Part shown: positions 42,680-52,107 of the stretch, in pieces | How the letters are laid out: the number at the start of each line of letters is the position of its first letter | How positions within the stretch are numbered: the first letter of the stretch is position 1 | DNA from: Spartobacteria bacterium UBA695 | GTDB taxonomy: Bacteria > Verrucomicrobiota > Verrucomicrobiia > Chthoniobacterales > Chthoniobacteraceae | Assembly: GCA_002298145.1 (NCBI GenBank) | Contig: DBMP01000013.1 | Span: 1-64,000 of the forward strand | DNA length: 64,000 nt | Direction: 5' to 3' | Made by a program: the position numbers and the translations under genes | The notes under the pieces: model-generated | What the model was told of the DNA's origin: nothing | Database searches by the model: none | Seen by the model: the letters and a program-made list of their open reading frames with translations, nothing else

Positions 42680-43573
42680 ATGAACTCGTTTGACCAAGCT
42701 GTTTCCGTGGTATACGACGCCCTGAGCGCGATTCGCACGAACGCCTCCGGCCCGCTGCCGAGGGCCGATCGCGCCGCGCTGGAACGGCTGGCGTCGGCTC
42801 CCGAGGCCGCCGGAGCGCCCGCGCCCGCGCCTGAGGCCAAACTCCCCTCCAGATCGCAGCCCGAACCCCAGCCCGCGCCCATCCCGGTCCGCGCCGACGC
42901 TTCGGCGAAACCGGCCGCGCCCGAGCCCGCGGCCGAGCCTTCCCAGAGCCAGGCCGAGCGGCTGGAGGCATTGCGCCAGCGGTTTGCCGAGTGTGGCAAG
43001 TGCCCCAATTTGGCGGGCACCCGTACCCACGTCGTTTTCGGCGTCGGCAACCCCGAGGCCCGGCTGATGTTTGTCGGCGAAGCTCCCGGGGCTGACGAAG
43101 ACCGGGAAGGGGAACCGTTTGTGGGGCGCGCGGGCCAGCTGCTGACGAAGATCATCCAGGCCATGGGCTACGAACGCAGCGACGTTTACATCGCCAACGT
43201 CCTCAAATGCCGCCCCGACATGCCTCCGGGCGAAACCGGCAACCGCAAGCCGCGTCCGGATGAAATGGCCACCTGTTTGCCGTATTTGATTGAGCAGATC
43301 GAGATCATCCGCCCCCGGTGCCTCGTGGCCCTGGGCGCGACGGCCATGGAGGGGCTCTTGGGCGAACCGGCGGTCATGCGGCAGGTCCGGGGCCGCTGGC
43401 ACAAGTTCCGCGACATCCCGCTCATGGCCACCTACCACCCCGCCTACCTCCTGCGCAACCAGTCGATGGCCGAAAAGCGGAAAGTCTGGGAGGATATGCT
43501 GCTCGTCCTGGAGAAGCTCGGCGATCCGATCTCCGCCAAACAGCGCGGTTACTTTCTGCCGAAAAGCCAGTAA
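42680..43573 (+). CDS. Family 4 uracil-DNA glycosylase
   Basis: 297 residues from the ATG at 42680, with GCAGGA just upstream; an ATG at 42665 is the alternative. Residues 1-90 are a short helical start and an Ala/Pro linker. The UDG4 domain follows, with CGKCPNLAGTRTHVVFGVGN (first two cluster Cys), motif A FVGEAPGADEDREGEPFVG, NVLKCRPDMPPG and TCLPYLIEQ (the other two Cys of the 4Fe-4S cluster) and motif B ATYHPAYLLR. It excises uracil from DNA. The long Pro/Ala linker is unusual relative to ~200-residue family members. Confidence 0.92.
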   Translation: MNSFDQAVSVVYDALSAIRTNASGPLPRADRAALERLASAPEAAGAPAPAPEAKLPSRSQPEPQPAPIPVRADASAKPAAPEPAAEPSQSQAERLEALRQRFAECGKCPNLAGTRTHVVFGVGNPEARLMFVGEAPGADEDREGEPFVGRAGQLLTKIIQAMGYERSDVYIANVLKCRPDMPPGETGNRKPRPDEMATCLPYLIEQIEIIRPRCLVALGATAMEGLLGEPAVMRQVRGRWHKFRDIPLMATYHPAYLLRNQSMAEKRKVWEDMLLVLEKLGDPISAKQRGYFLPKSQ

Positions 43574-43782
43574 TCCCAAAAACGCTCCCTTGTTTTCATC
43601 GGCAGGCCGCAGATTACCAGGTAACCCCGAGTGCAGGCATAATACTGCCTTGTAACCTGTTGCCCCCGTAGGGACTTGTGGAGGCCTGCTTGTGCAGGGG
43701 AGGGGATAAAACCTTGGCCATGCGTCCGAAGGAATTTGTTGGTGTGTAATTTCTGTATCAATGATTGCGCCGGGCTGGCGCG

Positions 43783-43810
43783 TTGACTTTCCCCTCTTGC
43801 CTGCTAGGTT
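43783..43810 (+). promoter_or_regulatory. Sigma-70-like promoter for the 43819 gene
   Basis: TTGACT and TAGGTT separated by 16 bp, ending 8 bp before the ATG at 43819, so the transcript would be almost leaderless. The rest of the 245-bp gap 43574-43818 shows only a partial inverted repeat and no gene. Confidence 0.45.
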
Positions 43811-43818
43811 GCGCCGCG

Positions 43819-44187
43819 ATGAAATTTGCTCTCTACACCCTAGCGGCGCTGTGTCTTTGCCTGCCGATGGCGCAAGCGGCTGATTCCAAAGCGACTCCTA
43901 AACCGACGCCCAAACACGTCACCATTAAGGCGATTTCGAGCTCCGAGATCACTATCGACACCGGCGTCGTGGCCAAGACGTACAAGCTCGACGACCACAC
44001 GGTCTACGTATTCCAAGGGCAGCGGGTGCCCCAGAGCGACGTCAAGGCGGGGATGCGCGTTAACGTGACCCCTTCCTTTGACGGCAAGAACGCCACGATG
44101 GTCACCGCCACCGAAGCCCCCAAGGCGACTCCCGCGCCAGCCGCCGCGCCCTCAGCGGCTGCCCCGAAGGCGACTCCCAAGAAATAA
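43819..44187 (+). CDS. Small secreted protein, function unknown
   Basis: 122 residues with a signal peptide (MKFALYTLAALCLCLPMAQA). A Lys/Pro/Thr stretch (SKATPKPTPK) leads to one small beta domain of about 65 residues (HVTIKAISSSEITIDTGVVA, KTYKLDDHTVYVFQGQRVPQ, VKAGMRVNVTPSFDGKNATM) that looks like an OB-type or DUF5666-like barrel. It ends in an Ala/Pro/Lys tail. Not recognised. It is convergent with the DegQ-like gene 11 bp away. Confidence 0.62.
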   Translation: MKFALYTLAALCLCLPMAQAADSKATPKPTPKHVTIKAISSSEITIDTGVVAKTYKLDDHTVYVFQGQRVPQSDVKAGMRVNVTPSFDGKNATMVTATEAPKATPAPAAAPSAAAPKATPKK

Positions 44188-44198
44188 CCGGCGGTTTC

Positions 44199-45347
44199 CT
44201 ACCGGGCCGTCACGCTGACGGTCTGAATCTCCCGGACCGTTTCGCCGCCGATCTGTTGCAGCACGCCCACCGAAAGGTCCACGGGCGCGCCTTTACCCGC
44301 CCGGGATAGGAGGTTCTGCACCTCATCCGGGCTGTTGACCTGGAAGCGCCCCACCTTGTAAAGCACCAACCCCCGGCGCAGCCCTACGCGGGCCGCCGGG
44401 CTCTGGGCCTCCACGTCGGAAATCAGCACCCCGGCTTGGTCGGGCAGTCCGAGGGCATCGCTCAAATCAGCCGTCATGGCCTGGACCGAGATGCCGAGCC
44501 TGCGCCGGGAAACATCGGCGAGCTGATTCTTTTTCGCCTGGGCCGGGTTCTGCGCATCGCGTTTAAACTCCTCCACCTTTTCCGCCACCTTCTTGGCCGG
44601 AATGGCAAAGCCGATCCCTTGGGCCGGGACGCCCTGAGGCGTGTAAGCCAGCTTGGCCGAGGCCACGCCGACGAGCTTGCCAGAAAGATCCACCAGCGGG
44701 CCGCCGCTGTTGCCGGGGTTAATCGCCGCGTCCGTCTGGAGCAGCCCCTCATACTGGACCTGATCCACGCTCAGATTGCGGTTCGTGGCGCTCAGGATGC
44801 CCCGGGCCACCGAATGCCCGTAGCCGAGCGGGTTGCCGACAACGAGCACCGTTTCGCCCAGCAGATTCGGCGAGACATCCCCGAGCGAGATGTAGGGCAG
44901 GGGCGTCTGGCTCTCGATCTTGAGGAGCGCCAAGTCCACCGAAGGGTCGCCCGTCACATAACGGGCACTGTACGTCTTGCCGTCGGGCGTCGTGACCTGG
45001 ATCTTCAGATCCTCGGCCCGCTCCACCACGTGCTCATTGGTAATAATGTAGCCCGAGGGGTCCACGATGAACCCCGAGCCGAGGCTCTTGACCTTTTGCT
45101 GGATTTCGCGCCGGGGGGCCGCCTGGCCGCCGAAGTACTGGTTAAAGAAATCCTCGTACGGATCGCGCACGGCGCGCCGGATGATCCGCTCCGTGTTGAT
45201 ATTGACCACGGCGGGAAGCGATTTGGCGACCGCCGCGACGGCCGGTTCGGCAGCCGGATTGGCGGCGTTGGGTTCGGGTTCGGCCTGCCCCGGGACCAGG
45301 GAAGCGCCCAGCAAGGCGAGGACCGTCAGAAAGTGCTTTCGGTTCAT
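44199..45347 (-). CDS. Do/DegQ-like periplasmic serine protease, one PDZ domain
   Basis: 382 residues with a signal peptide (HFLTVLALLGASLVPGQA). The trypsin-fold triad is His in ITNEHVVERA, Asp in DPSVDLALLKI and Ser in INPGNSGGPL. One C-terminal PDZ domain follows (RRRLGISVQAMTADLSDALG, then SPAARVGLRRGLVLYKVG). Shorter than two-PDZ DegP/DegQ, so closer to DegS or the HtrA single-PDZ class, but it has a cleavable signal rather than an anchor. It degrades misfolded envelope proteins. Confidence 0.9.
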   Translation of the reverse strand: MNRKHFLTVLALLGASLVPGQAEPEPNAANPAAEPAVAAVAKSLPAVVNINTERIIRRAVRDPYEDFFNQYFGGQAAPRREIQQKVKSLGSGFIVDPSGYIITNEHVVERAEDLKIQVTTPDGKTYSARYVTGDPSVDLALLKIESQTPLPYISLGDVSPNLLGETVLVVGNPLGYGHSVARGILSATNRNLSVDQVQYEGLLQTDAAINPGNSGGPLVDLSGKLVGVASAKLAYTPQGVPAQGIGFAIPAKKVAEKVEEFKRDAQNPAQAKKNQLADVSRRRLGISVQAMTADLSDALGLPDQAGVLISDVEAQSPAARVGLRRGLVLYKVGRFQVNSPDEVQNLLSRAGKGAPVDLSVGVLQQIGGETVREIQTVSVTAR

Positions 45348-45425
45348 GGTTGTTACGGGATTTATGACACCAAACCGGGCGGTTTGCTCAAAAATCGCGG
45401 GAAGCAGCGAAATTCAGGACGGCGG

Positions 45426-46454
45426 TTACTGCCCGCTCAATGCCGTGTAGATGGCCTGGCGCAGGCGAATCTGCTCGTCGAGCTTGCGCCGGAAATAGTC
45501 GTAGGTGTCGGGAAAGTTATACGCGTTGATGTCCGAACGGCTCAAGTAGGTAAGCTCCCCCAGAATACGGTTTGCCGCGGCCTTGCGGCTTTGCCCATCG
45601 AGGGTGGTGCCGAAGGCGGGGCCGCGGGGCGAGGTCTGGACCGCGTGCCGCATGGCGGCGGTTTGGAAATAGCCTTGGTAAATGCGGTTACCGTGGCTGT
45701 ATCTAAAGAGGGTAACGAAGTCCTCGCTGAGCTTTTCGATTTGCTCCAGCGCCACCGCCTGGGCGTGGAAACGTGGCCAATTCAGCGGTTCCCAAGCCCT
45801 CACAGAATCGAGCCGGTAGCCGAACCGCCGGGCTTTCTCCGATATGCCCTCCTTGGCGTTGCGATCGACATCGTGAACGAGGAGATACGTGGCAACGCCA
45901 ATGACCTGGCCCGTTTTCTCATGCACAATGGGGCTGCCGCTGTTGCCCGGGACAAACGGAGCATCCACTTCGACCAGGTTGGGGCCGATCCCCACGACTT
46001 TTCCCTTGATGGAGGTGACGACCCGGGCACCCTCGGCATTCCCGAACACGACGACGGAATCGCCGATGTGGGCATTTTGTTCCACGTTTTCCATCAAGCG
46101 AAACCCCTGTCCGGCGAATTTAAGGTCCGTGGTTTCAAATTTAACGATATCGTGTCCCACGGCCACGGCGCTGGATCTCACCGGGAACGTTTCTCCGCCC
46201 AGGGTGAGCAGTTGAAAGGAATCGTTGGCGGCGGCTACATGAGCATTGGTTATGGCCACGGTGGTGCCATGCATCTCACAGAGGAAGCAGCTTCCGCGCC
46301 CCTTGCTGCCATCGACAATGAGGAGCGCCCGGCTGTGCGCCGCCAGGTAGCTTGCCGTGGAAAAACGGTTGATCACGGGGAGGTATTTCCCAACGGGAAC
46401 AAACCAGATCAGCAGGATCAGCGCTGCGGCGCAAAGGGCCAATGTCTTTGCCAT
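45426..46454 (-). CDS. Membrane-anchored trypsin-like serine protease
   Basis: 342 residues from the ATG at 46454. One N-terminal span (ALCAAALILLIWFVPVGKYL) is followed by a trypsin-fold domain: His in AITNAHVAAA, Asp in VGHDIVKFE and Ser in FVPGNSGSPIVHEKTGQVIG. A ~130-residue helical C-terminal region follows (EQIEKLSEDFVTLFRYSHGN), without PDZ. A pair Cys-x-x-Cys (GSCFLCEMHG) precedes the His. It is unlike the DegQ-type enzyme of the next gene and of unknown substrate. Confidence 0.8.
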   Translation of the reverse strand: MAKTLALCAAALILLIWFVPVGKYLPVINRFSTASYLAAHSRALLIVDGSKGRGSCFLCEMHGTTVAITNAHVAAANDSFQLLTLGGETFPVRSSAVAVGHDIVKFETTDLKFAGQGFRLMENVEQNAHIGDSVVVFGNAEGARVVTSIKGKVVGIGPNLVEVDAPFVPGNSGSPIVHEKTGQVIGVATYLLVHDVDRNAKEGISEKARRFGYRLDSVRAWEPLNWPRFHAQAVALEQIEKLSEDFVTLFRYSHGNRIYQGYFQTAAMRHAVQTSPRGPAFGTTLDGQSRKAAANRILGELTYLSRSDINAYNFPDTYDYFRRKLDEQIRLRQAIYTALSGQ

Positions 46455-46575
46455 GACCTCCGGATTATGCGCGGGGAGAGGAGACAGGGTCAAGATTTAC
46501 GCCCATTAGGTGATATTTCGCTTCGCATCCATGCGTAGGTGCGCTTATATTCAGCCCGGAGTCGCCCAAGCCACC

Positions 46576-49389
46576 ATGAGGACCTCGCTCGTAAACGCCT
46601 TTAACGCAGCACTTTTGGATGGAACGTATGAACGCTGGAAGCACGATCCAGCTTCCGTCGATCCCAGTTGGTCAGCCTTCTTCGAGGGCTTCGAACTCGG
46701 GGCCTCGCCTCAATTCCAGGGCGCACAGGCTGCACCAACCGCCGCTCCCTCTGAAGATTTGCAAGCCGCGCCGTCCGAGGTCGCCGAGGGAGGGCATATC
46801 CCCGCCATTCCCGCCGGAATGCGGCCCGAGTTGCCGCTCCAGACCCGCGTGGACGGCCTCGTTTACGCCTACCGGACCCTGGGCCACTCCATCGCACATC
46901 TCGACCCCATCCACGGCTCCCGGCCCGAACAGCCGCTCTTGAAGCTGCGGGAGCTTGGGTTTAGCGAAAAGGACCTCGATCTAACCGTGGCCTCCAAGTT
47001 TTTCCGGGGTGGCGAGCAGATGCGCTTGCGCGATTTGATCGGCACCCTGGAGGCGATCTATTGTAGCACTCTGGGGGCGGAGTTCATGCACATCCAGAAC
47101 CCGCGCGTGCGCAACTGGATCCGCGACCGCCTGGAGAGCCGCCAGCCGGAGACGGCCTACCCCGCCGAGATCCAGAAGGCCGTCCTGCGCGAACTTTGCG
47201 AGGCCGAGAGCTTCGAGCACTTCCTGCACACCCGCTACGTGGGCCAGAAACGCTTCTCGCTCCAGGGCGGGGAGTCCCTCATGGTCATTTTGCAGACCCT
47301 CTTTGAGACCTCCCCCGCCAACGGCGTCGAGGAGATCGTCATGGGCATGGCCCACCGGGGCCGCCTGACCGTGTTGGCCAACTTCGTGCGGAAGTCCCTC
47401 CGCGTCATCTTCAGCGAATTCAGCGAAAACTACGTACCCGACACCGTCGCGGGCGATGGCGACGTCAAGTACCACCTCGGCTACCAGTCCGTGCGCACCA
47501 CGCGCGACGGCCACGAAGTGGAGATCCGCCTCGCCTCCAACCCGAGCCACCTTGAAGCGGGCGACCCCGTCGTCATCGGCATGACCCGCGCCCGCCAGCG
47601 CGTCCGGGGCGATACCGAGCACCGCACCAAAGTCCTCCCCGTCCTTGTCCACGGCGACGCCGCCTTCGCGGGGCAGGGGATCGTGGCCGAGGTCTTTAAC
47701 TTCTCGCAGCTGCCCGGCTACAAAGTCGGCGGCACCGTGCACGTCATCGTTAATAACCAGATCGGCTTCACCACGCTGCCCGCCGACGCCCGTTCCTCCG
47801 TCTACGCCTCCGACGTGGCGAAGATGATCGAAGCGCCCGTCTTCCACGTCAACGGTGACGATCCCCTGGCCGTGCTCTACGTCACCGAGCTGGCCTTTGC
47901 CTTCCGACAGCAGTTCCACCGCGATGTCGTTATCGACATGCTTTGCTATCGCCGTTATGGCCACAACGAAGGCGACGAGCCCACCTTTACCCAGCCCGAT
48001 CTCTACGCGCTCATTGAGAAACACCCCCCGGTTACCAAACTTTTTTCCCAGCGCCTCATCGAGAACGGCATCCTGACCGCCGAGGAATCCGAGGCCCTCG
48101 ACGACGAGTACAAGAAGAAGCTCGAAACCACCCTGGAGGAAGTTCGCAAAGCCGCTGCCGAGCCCGTCAACCCCCTTGCCGAATCGACCGCCGTCTTCCA
48201 GCCGCCCTACTCGCACGACCGGGTCGATACCGCCGTCCCCAAGCGCCAGCTCGACCAGATCGTCGGGGCCCTCACGCGCATTCCCGACACCTTCCACGTC
48301 ATCCCGAAGCTCCAGCGCCTCGTCCTCGACCGCCGTGCCAAAGCCCACGCCGCGGGTGGCCCCTACGACTGGGCCTTCGCCGAGCAGCTCGCCTTTGGGT
48401 CCCTGCTTCTGGAGGGCGTCCCCGTGCGTCTCTCCGGCCAGGACAGCCAGCGCGGCACTTTCAGCCAGCGCCACGCCGTCCTCTTTGACGCCGAGACCAA
48501 CGAGCCCTACATCCCGCTCCAGCACATCGGCGAAGGCCAGGCGCGGCTCTGCATCTATAACTCGCTGCTGTCCGAGGCCGCCGTGCTCGGCTTCGACTAC
48601 GGCTACTCGCTCAACTACCCCACCATGCTCTGCATCTGGGAGGCGCAATTCGGCGACTTCGCCAACGGTGCGCAGGTCATCATCGACCAGTTCATCGCCC
48701 CGGCGGAATCCAAGTGGCAGCGGCCCAGTGGCATCACGCTCTTGCTCCCGCACGGCTACGAAGGCCAGGGCCCGGAGCACTCCAGCGCCCGCATGGAGCG
48801 CTTCCTCCAGCTCTGCGCCGAGGATAACCTGCAAGTCGTCGACCCGACCACCCCCGCGCAGTACTTCCACCTCCTGCGCCGCCAGATGAAGCGCCCCTTC
48901 CGCAAGCCGCTCATCGTCTTTACGCCCAAGAGCCTGCTGCGTGCCGAAGCGTGTGTCTCGGCCATTGGCGACTTCACCAAAGACCGCTTCCACGAAGTCC
49001 TCCCCGGCCCCCTCCTGGGCAGCCCCGAGGAAGTACGCCGCCTCGTTTTCTGCACCGGCAAAGTCTACTACGACCTCATTGCCGAGCGCCAAAAAGCCGG
49101 GCATACCGATACCGCCATCATCCGCATTGAGCAGCTCTACCCGTTCAACGAAGCCGCCGTGAAAGAGGCCATCGCCCCCTTCGCCAACGTGGACGACCTC
49201 GTCTGGTGCCAGGAAGAGCCGCAGAACATGGGCGCCTGGCGCTTCATCTACCCGCGTCTTGGCACCGTGCTCCACGCCCACCTGCGCTACGCGGGCCGGG
49301 CCGAGGCCGCCAGCCCCGCAGTCGGCGCACTGGCCCTCCACCGGATGGAACAACGGCAACTCGTCGAGGAGGCGTTTAAAGGAAAATGA
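46576..49389 (+). CDS. sucA: 2-oxoglutarate dehydrogenase E1 component
   Basis: 937 residues from the ATG at 46576. N-terminal E2-binding segment (RTSLVNAFNAALLDGTYERW), then EHFLHTRYVGQKRFSLQGGE, GMAHRGRLTVLANF, thiamine-diphosphate/Mg site GDAAFAGQGIVAE with NNQIGFTT, and CYRRYGHNEGDEPTFTQP. The C-terminal transketolase-like part has SGQDSQRGTFSQRHAVLFD. Full length, no frameshift. It decarboxylates 2-oxoglutarate and passes succinyl to the E2 encoded 52 bp downstream. The gap to sucB carries a short imperfect run of TTTTGCG units. Confidence 0.96.
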   Translation: MRTSLVNAFNAALLDGTYERWKHDPASVDPSWSAFFEGFELGASPQFQGAQAAPTAAPSEDLQAAPSEVAEGGHIPAIPAGMRPELPLQTRVDGLVYAYRTLGHSIAHLDPIHGSRPEQPLLKLRELGFSEKDLDLTVASKFFRGGEQMRLRDLIGTLEAIYCSTLGAEFMHIQNPRVRNWIRDRLESRQPETAYPAEIQKAVLRELCEAESFEHFLHTRYVGQKRFSLQGGESLMVILQTLFETSPANGVEEIVMGMAHRGRLTVLANFVRKSLRVIFSEFSENYVPDTVAGDGDVKYHLGYQSVRTTRDGHEVEIRLASNPSHLEAGDPVVIGMTRARQRVRGDTEHRTKVLPVLVHGDAAFAGQGIVAEVFNFSQLPGYKVGGTVHVIVNNQIGFTTLPADARSSVYASDVAKMIEAPVFHVNGDDPLAVLYVTELAFAFRQQFHRDVVIDMLCYRRYGHNEGDEPTFTQPDLYALIEKHPPVTKLFSQRLIENGILTAEESEALDDEYKKKLETTLEEVRKAAAEPVNPLAESTAVFQPPYSHDRVDTAVPKRQLDQIVGALTRIPDTFHVIPKLQRLVLDRRAKAHAAGGPYDWAFAEQLAFGSLLLEGVPVRLSGQDSQRGTFSQRHAVLFDAETNEPYIPLQHIGEGQARLCIYNSLLSEAAVLGFDYGYSLNYPTMLCIWEAQFGDFANGAQVIIDQFIAPAESKWQRPSGITLLLPHGYEGQGPEHSSARMERFLQLCAEDNLQVVDPTTPAQYFHLLRRQMKRPFRKPLIVFTPKSLLRAEACVSAIGDFTKDRFHEVLPGPLLGSPEEVRRLVFCTGKVYYDLIAERQKAGHTDTAIIRIEQLYPFNEAAVKEAIAPFANVDDLVWCQEEPQNMGAWRFIYPRLGTVLHAHLRYAGRAEAASPAVGALALHRMEQRQLVEEAFKGK

Positions 49390-49441
49390 AATCCCTTTTG
49401 CGTTTTTTGCGCCTTTTTGCGGTTAAAAATTCATTCCCCAT

Positions 49442-50455
49442 ATGAGTCTCGAAATCAAGATCCCCTCGGTCGGCGAATCCATCGTCAGCGGCGTGCTCTC
49501 TGTTTGGCACAAAAACGAAGGCGAGACCGTCGCGGCGGGCGACATCCTTTTCACGCTAGAGACCGATAAAGTCTCCACCGAAATCACCGCCGAGAAGTCG
49601 GGCGTGCTCCATCAACTTGTGCCCCAGGGCGAGGAAGTGAAAATCGGCCAAGTCGTCGCCACCCTCGAAGAACCCGGCACCGGCGCGCCCGCTCCCGAGC
49701 CGAAAGCCGAGGCCCCGGCCCCCGCGCCCGCCCCGGTCGTCGTCGCGCCCAAAGAAGAGCGCTTCACCCGCAAGAAAATGTCCCCGCTGCGGCGCAAAAT
49801 CGCCGCCCAGCTCGTCATGGCGCAGCAGACCGCCGCCATCCTGACCACCTTCAATGAGTGCGACATGAGCGCCGTCATGGAGCTGCGCAAGAAGCACCAG
49901 GAGGCGTTCGTCAAAGAACACGGCGTCAAGCTCGGCTTCATGTCCTTCTTCTTGAAAGCGGCCGTCGTCGCGCTGCAATCCGTGCCCGCCATCAACAGCC
50001 GCATCGACGGCGAGGACCAGATTCTCAACCACTACTACGACATCGGCGTCGCCGTCGGCACCGAGCGCGGCCTGGTCGTCCCGGTCATCCGCGACGCCGA
50101 TAAAAAGAGCTTCGCGCAGCTGGAGCGCGACATCATCGCCTATGCCCAGAGCGCCCGCGAGGGCAAACTGCGCGTCGAGGACCTGCAAGGCGGCGTCTTC
50201 ACCATTTCCAACGGCGGCGTCTACGGCTCGATGATGAGCACGCCGATCCTGAACCCGCCCCAGAGCGGCATCCTCGGCCTCCACAAAGTGATGGAGCGCC
50301 CGGTGGGCGTCAATGGACAGGTCGCCATCCGCCCGATGATGTACCTGGCCCTGAGCTACGACCACCGCGTCGTCGACGGCAAAGAAGCCGTCACCTTCCT
50401 CATCAAAGTCAAGGAGGCCATCGAGGACCCGGCTCGGCTGCTATTGGGTATGTAA
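49442..50455 (+). CDS. sucB: Dihydrolipoyl succinyltransferase (E2), lacking the E3-binding domain
   Basis: 337 residues, about 60-70 shorter than typical SucB. The lipoyl domain (residues 1-78; ETDKVSTEI with lipoyl Lys43) is followed by a Pro/Ala linker (79-102) and then directly by the catalytic domain, which opens RFTRKKMSPLRRKIAAQLVM and ends with the active-site block YDHRVVDGKEAVTFL. The peripheral-subunit/E3-binding domain that normally lies between them is missing. Transferase activity should be intact, but recruitment of E3 must differ. It follows sucA; no lpd is adjacent. Confidence 0.93.
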   Translation: MSLEIKIPSVGESIVSGVLSVWHKNEGETVAAGDILFTLETDKVSTEITAEKSGVLHQLVPQGEEVKIGQVVATLEEPGTGAPAPEPKAEAPAPAPAPVVVAPKEERFTRKKMSPLRRKIAAQLVMAQQTAAILTTFNECDMSAVMELRKKHQEAFVKEHGVKLGFMSFFLKAAVVALQSVPAINSRIDGEDQILNHYYDIGVAVGTERGLVVPVIRDADKKSFAQLERDIIAYAQSAREGKLRVEDLQGGVFTISNGGVYGSMMSTPILNPPQSGILGLHKVMERPVGVNGQVAIRPMMYLALSYDHRVVDGKEAVTFLIKVKEAIEDPARLLLGM

Positions 50456-50501
50456 AAAGAGGCAAAATTTCACGGACCCAGGGCTCGTGTGATCCCAGGA
50501 C

Positions 50502-50539
50502 ACAAATAGGGGCGGCGTTCATTCGCCGTCCCTATTTGT
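50502..50539 (+). terminator. Strong hairpin after sucB
   Basis: A 16-bp stem with one G-T pair (ACAAATAGGGGCGGCG and its partner) and a 6-nt loop, 46 bp after the sucB stop. The stem ends in T-rich TTTGT but no long T-run follows. It probably ends the sucAB transcript. Confidence 0.65.
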
Positions 50540-50574
50540 TATGATACGATTTACACGGATAAAAGGCATTAAGT

Positions 50575-50638
50575 CTCACGCAAAGGCGCAAAGAAGAAAC
50601 GCACCTGCCTTCTTTGCGCCTTTGCGCCTTTGCGTGAG
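50575..50638. repeat. Inverted repeat of 8-bp CGCAAAGG units, copy 2
   Basis: A left arm (50575-50596) and a 30-bp right arm (50609-50638) made of CCTTTGCG units. The right arm is identical to 36176-36205. It lies between sucB and a lipoprotein gene. Together with the sucB hairpin it fills most of the 296-bp gap. Confidence 0.85.
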
Positions 50639-50751
50639 ATATTTTTTATAGAGAGGCCGTTTAGTGGCGTTTGACTATGAAAGTCGTATTGCAAGATACG
50701 CCTCGATTGCTCTTGGAATTCAGAGCGCGGAGCGCAATACTCCGGCGCAGG

Positions 50752-52035
50752 ATGAAGCCCTTCCCCCCACTCCGTCTCCTCGCCGCCGCCTGCCTTGCCG
50801 CCTCGCTTACTGGATGCGAGAAAAAGCCTGCTCCCGCCCCCGTCGCACCGCCTCCGCCTACTCTGGCTCCCGCGTCCCGGGTCACCTCGGCGGTCCCGAC
50901 CGCCTTCGAAGCCGTCACCAAGCACCTCGACCCCGGCGGCTCGGCCTATTGTTATTTCAACACCGATCAGGTGATCGAGTGGCTCGGCGGGTACTTCACA
51001 GCCATGGAGCCCGTGGTCATGCAAGCCGCCACGAGCAAAATGGAACCCGAGGGGAAAGCTCGCACGGAGACCGCCTGGCGCTTTGCCACCCAGTTCGTCA
51101 GCCAGTGCGGCATCAAAGACCTCTCCGGGTTTGGCTACAGCTGCATTGCGCTGGAGCCGGGCTATTCCCAGGAAAAAGCGGTTTTCTACCACGACCCGGC
51201 CAAAAAAGACGGCCTCATCTGGAGAACCCGTAGCGCCGAGCCCAACGCCCTGCCCTTCCTCGCCTACCTTCCGGCCAATTCCGCCCTTGCCACCAGCGGC
51301 AACACAAAACTGCTCCCTATCTGGGAGGAGATCAACCGCCAAGCCGCCAACACCCCGGAGATCAAAGAGATCGTCAACGACGCGGCCAGCGGCTTCCTGA
51401 AAGCCACGGGGCTGGACCTCGCCGCGCTCTTCGGCTCGCTCGGGCCGAACTATTCCACCCTCCTCACCCTGGACGAAGCGCACCTGGCGATGATCCCGGC
51501 GGGCCAGACGCCCATTATCATTCCTGAACCGGCGCTGACCTTCTGGGCCCAGGTGCAGGACGACCTGCTCATCAAAAAGCTGGAGGAAACGCTTTCCAAA
51601 AACCCGATGGCGACCAAATCCGACGTGGAGGGCTGGACCCTCTACACCATCAAGCTCCCGCTGCCCTTCCCCTGGCTGCGCCCGGCTGTCGCGTGGAAGC
51701 CGGGGACCGTGGCCCTTTTCAGCAACGCCGCATTGCTGAGCGAAATGCTGGAGGTCAAAGCCGGGAAAAAGCCGGGCCTGGCCGCCAGCCCCGAGTTCAT
51801 CAAACTGCGCAAGGGCATGCCCGAGAGCGGGGAGGGCTTTGGCTACCTGGCCCCCGTTTTCCAGAAAACCGTCCAGGCGATCCAAGTGGCCACCGCCGGA
51901 GGCCAGGACCCGGTCTCCAAGCAGCTCATGGACCGAATCTCCGGCATGAACCGCCCCTCCACGGCCTTTTCCGTCCAGACCCTCACCGAGGCCGGTTCCG
52001 TGAGCATCATTCACGAGAAGGACGAGACGAAATAG
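50752..52035 (+). CDS. Putative lipoprotein, function unknown
   Basis: 427 residues from the ATG at 50752, with GCAGG upstream and a lipoprotein signal (LLAAACLAASLTGCEKK; lipobox LTGC). A Pro/Ala stretch leads to a large alpha+beta region: LDPGGSAYCYFNTDQVIEWL near the start, LEPGYSQEKAVFYHDPAKKD, WTLYTIKLPLPFPWLRPAVA and GTVALFSNAALLSEMLEVKA. The alternation of substrate-like 'value' strands and helices recalls DUF3352-type proteins, but the match is weak. No enzyme motif is seen. Confidence 0.62.
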   Translation: MKPFPPLRLLAAACLAASLTGCEKKPAPAPVAPPPPTLAPASRVTSAVPTAFEAVTKHLDPGGSAYCYFNTDQVIEWLGGYFTAMEPVVMQAATSKMEPEGKARTETAWRFATQFVSQCGIKDLSGFGYSCIALEPGYSQEKAVFYHDPAKKDGLIWRTRSAEPNALPFLAYLPANSALATSGNTKLLPIWEEINRQAANTPEIKEIVNDAASGFLKATGLDLAALFGSLGPNYSTLLTLDEAHLAMIPAGQTPIIIPEPALTFWAQVQDDLLIKKLEETLSKNPMATKSDVEGWTLYTIKLPLPFPWLRPAVAWKPGTVALFSNAALLSEMLEVKAGKKPGLAASPEFIKLRKGMPESGEGFGYLAPVFQKTVQAIQVATAGGQDPVSKQLMDRISGMNRPSTAFSVQTLTEAGSVSIIHEKDETK

Positions 52036-52080
52036 GTTCAGCAGGCGCGGGGCTTCTTGAAAAAGAGAAGTTCTCCCCGG

Positions 52081-52107
52081 GGGCGGCCTCTGCTATGATG
52101 GCCGCCC
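52081..52107 (+). terminator. GC hairpin followed by TTT directly before hisA
   Basis: A perfect 8-bp stem GGGCGGCC/GGCCGCCC with an 11-nt loop and TTTATGATTTT after it. The hisA ATG begins 3 bp after the stem. The loop contains TATGAT, a good -10 box. It may end the lipoprotein transcript and at the same time sit in the hisA promoter. Confidence 0.5.

Noticed and set aside
46981..49359. Long minus-strand open frame (nearly 800 codons) opposite sucA
   Set aside because: Shadow frame of a highly conserved E1 gene; composition typical of antisense in GC-rich DNA.
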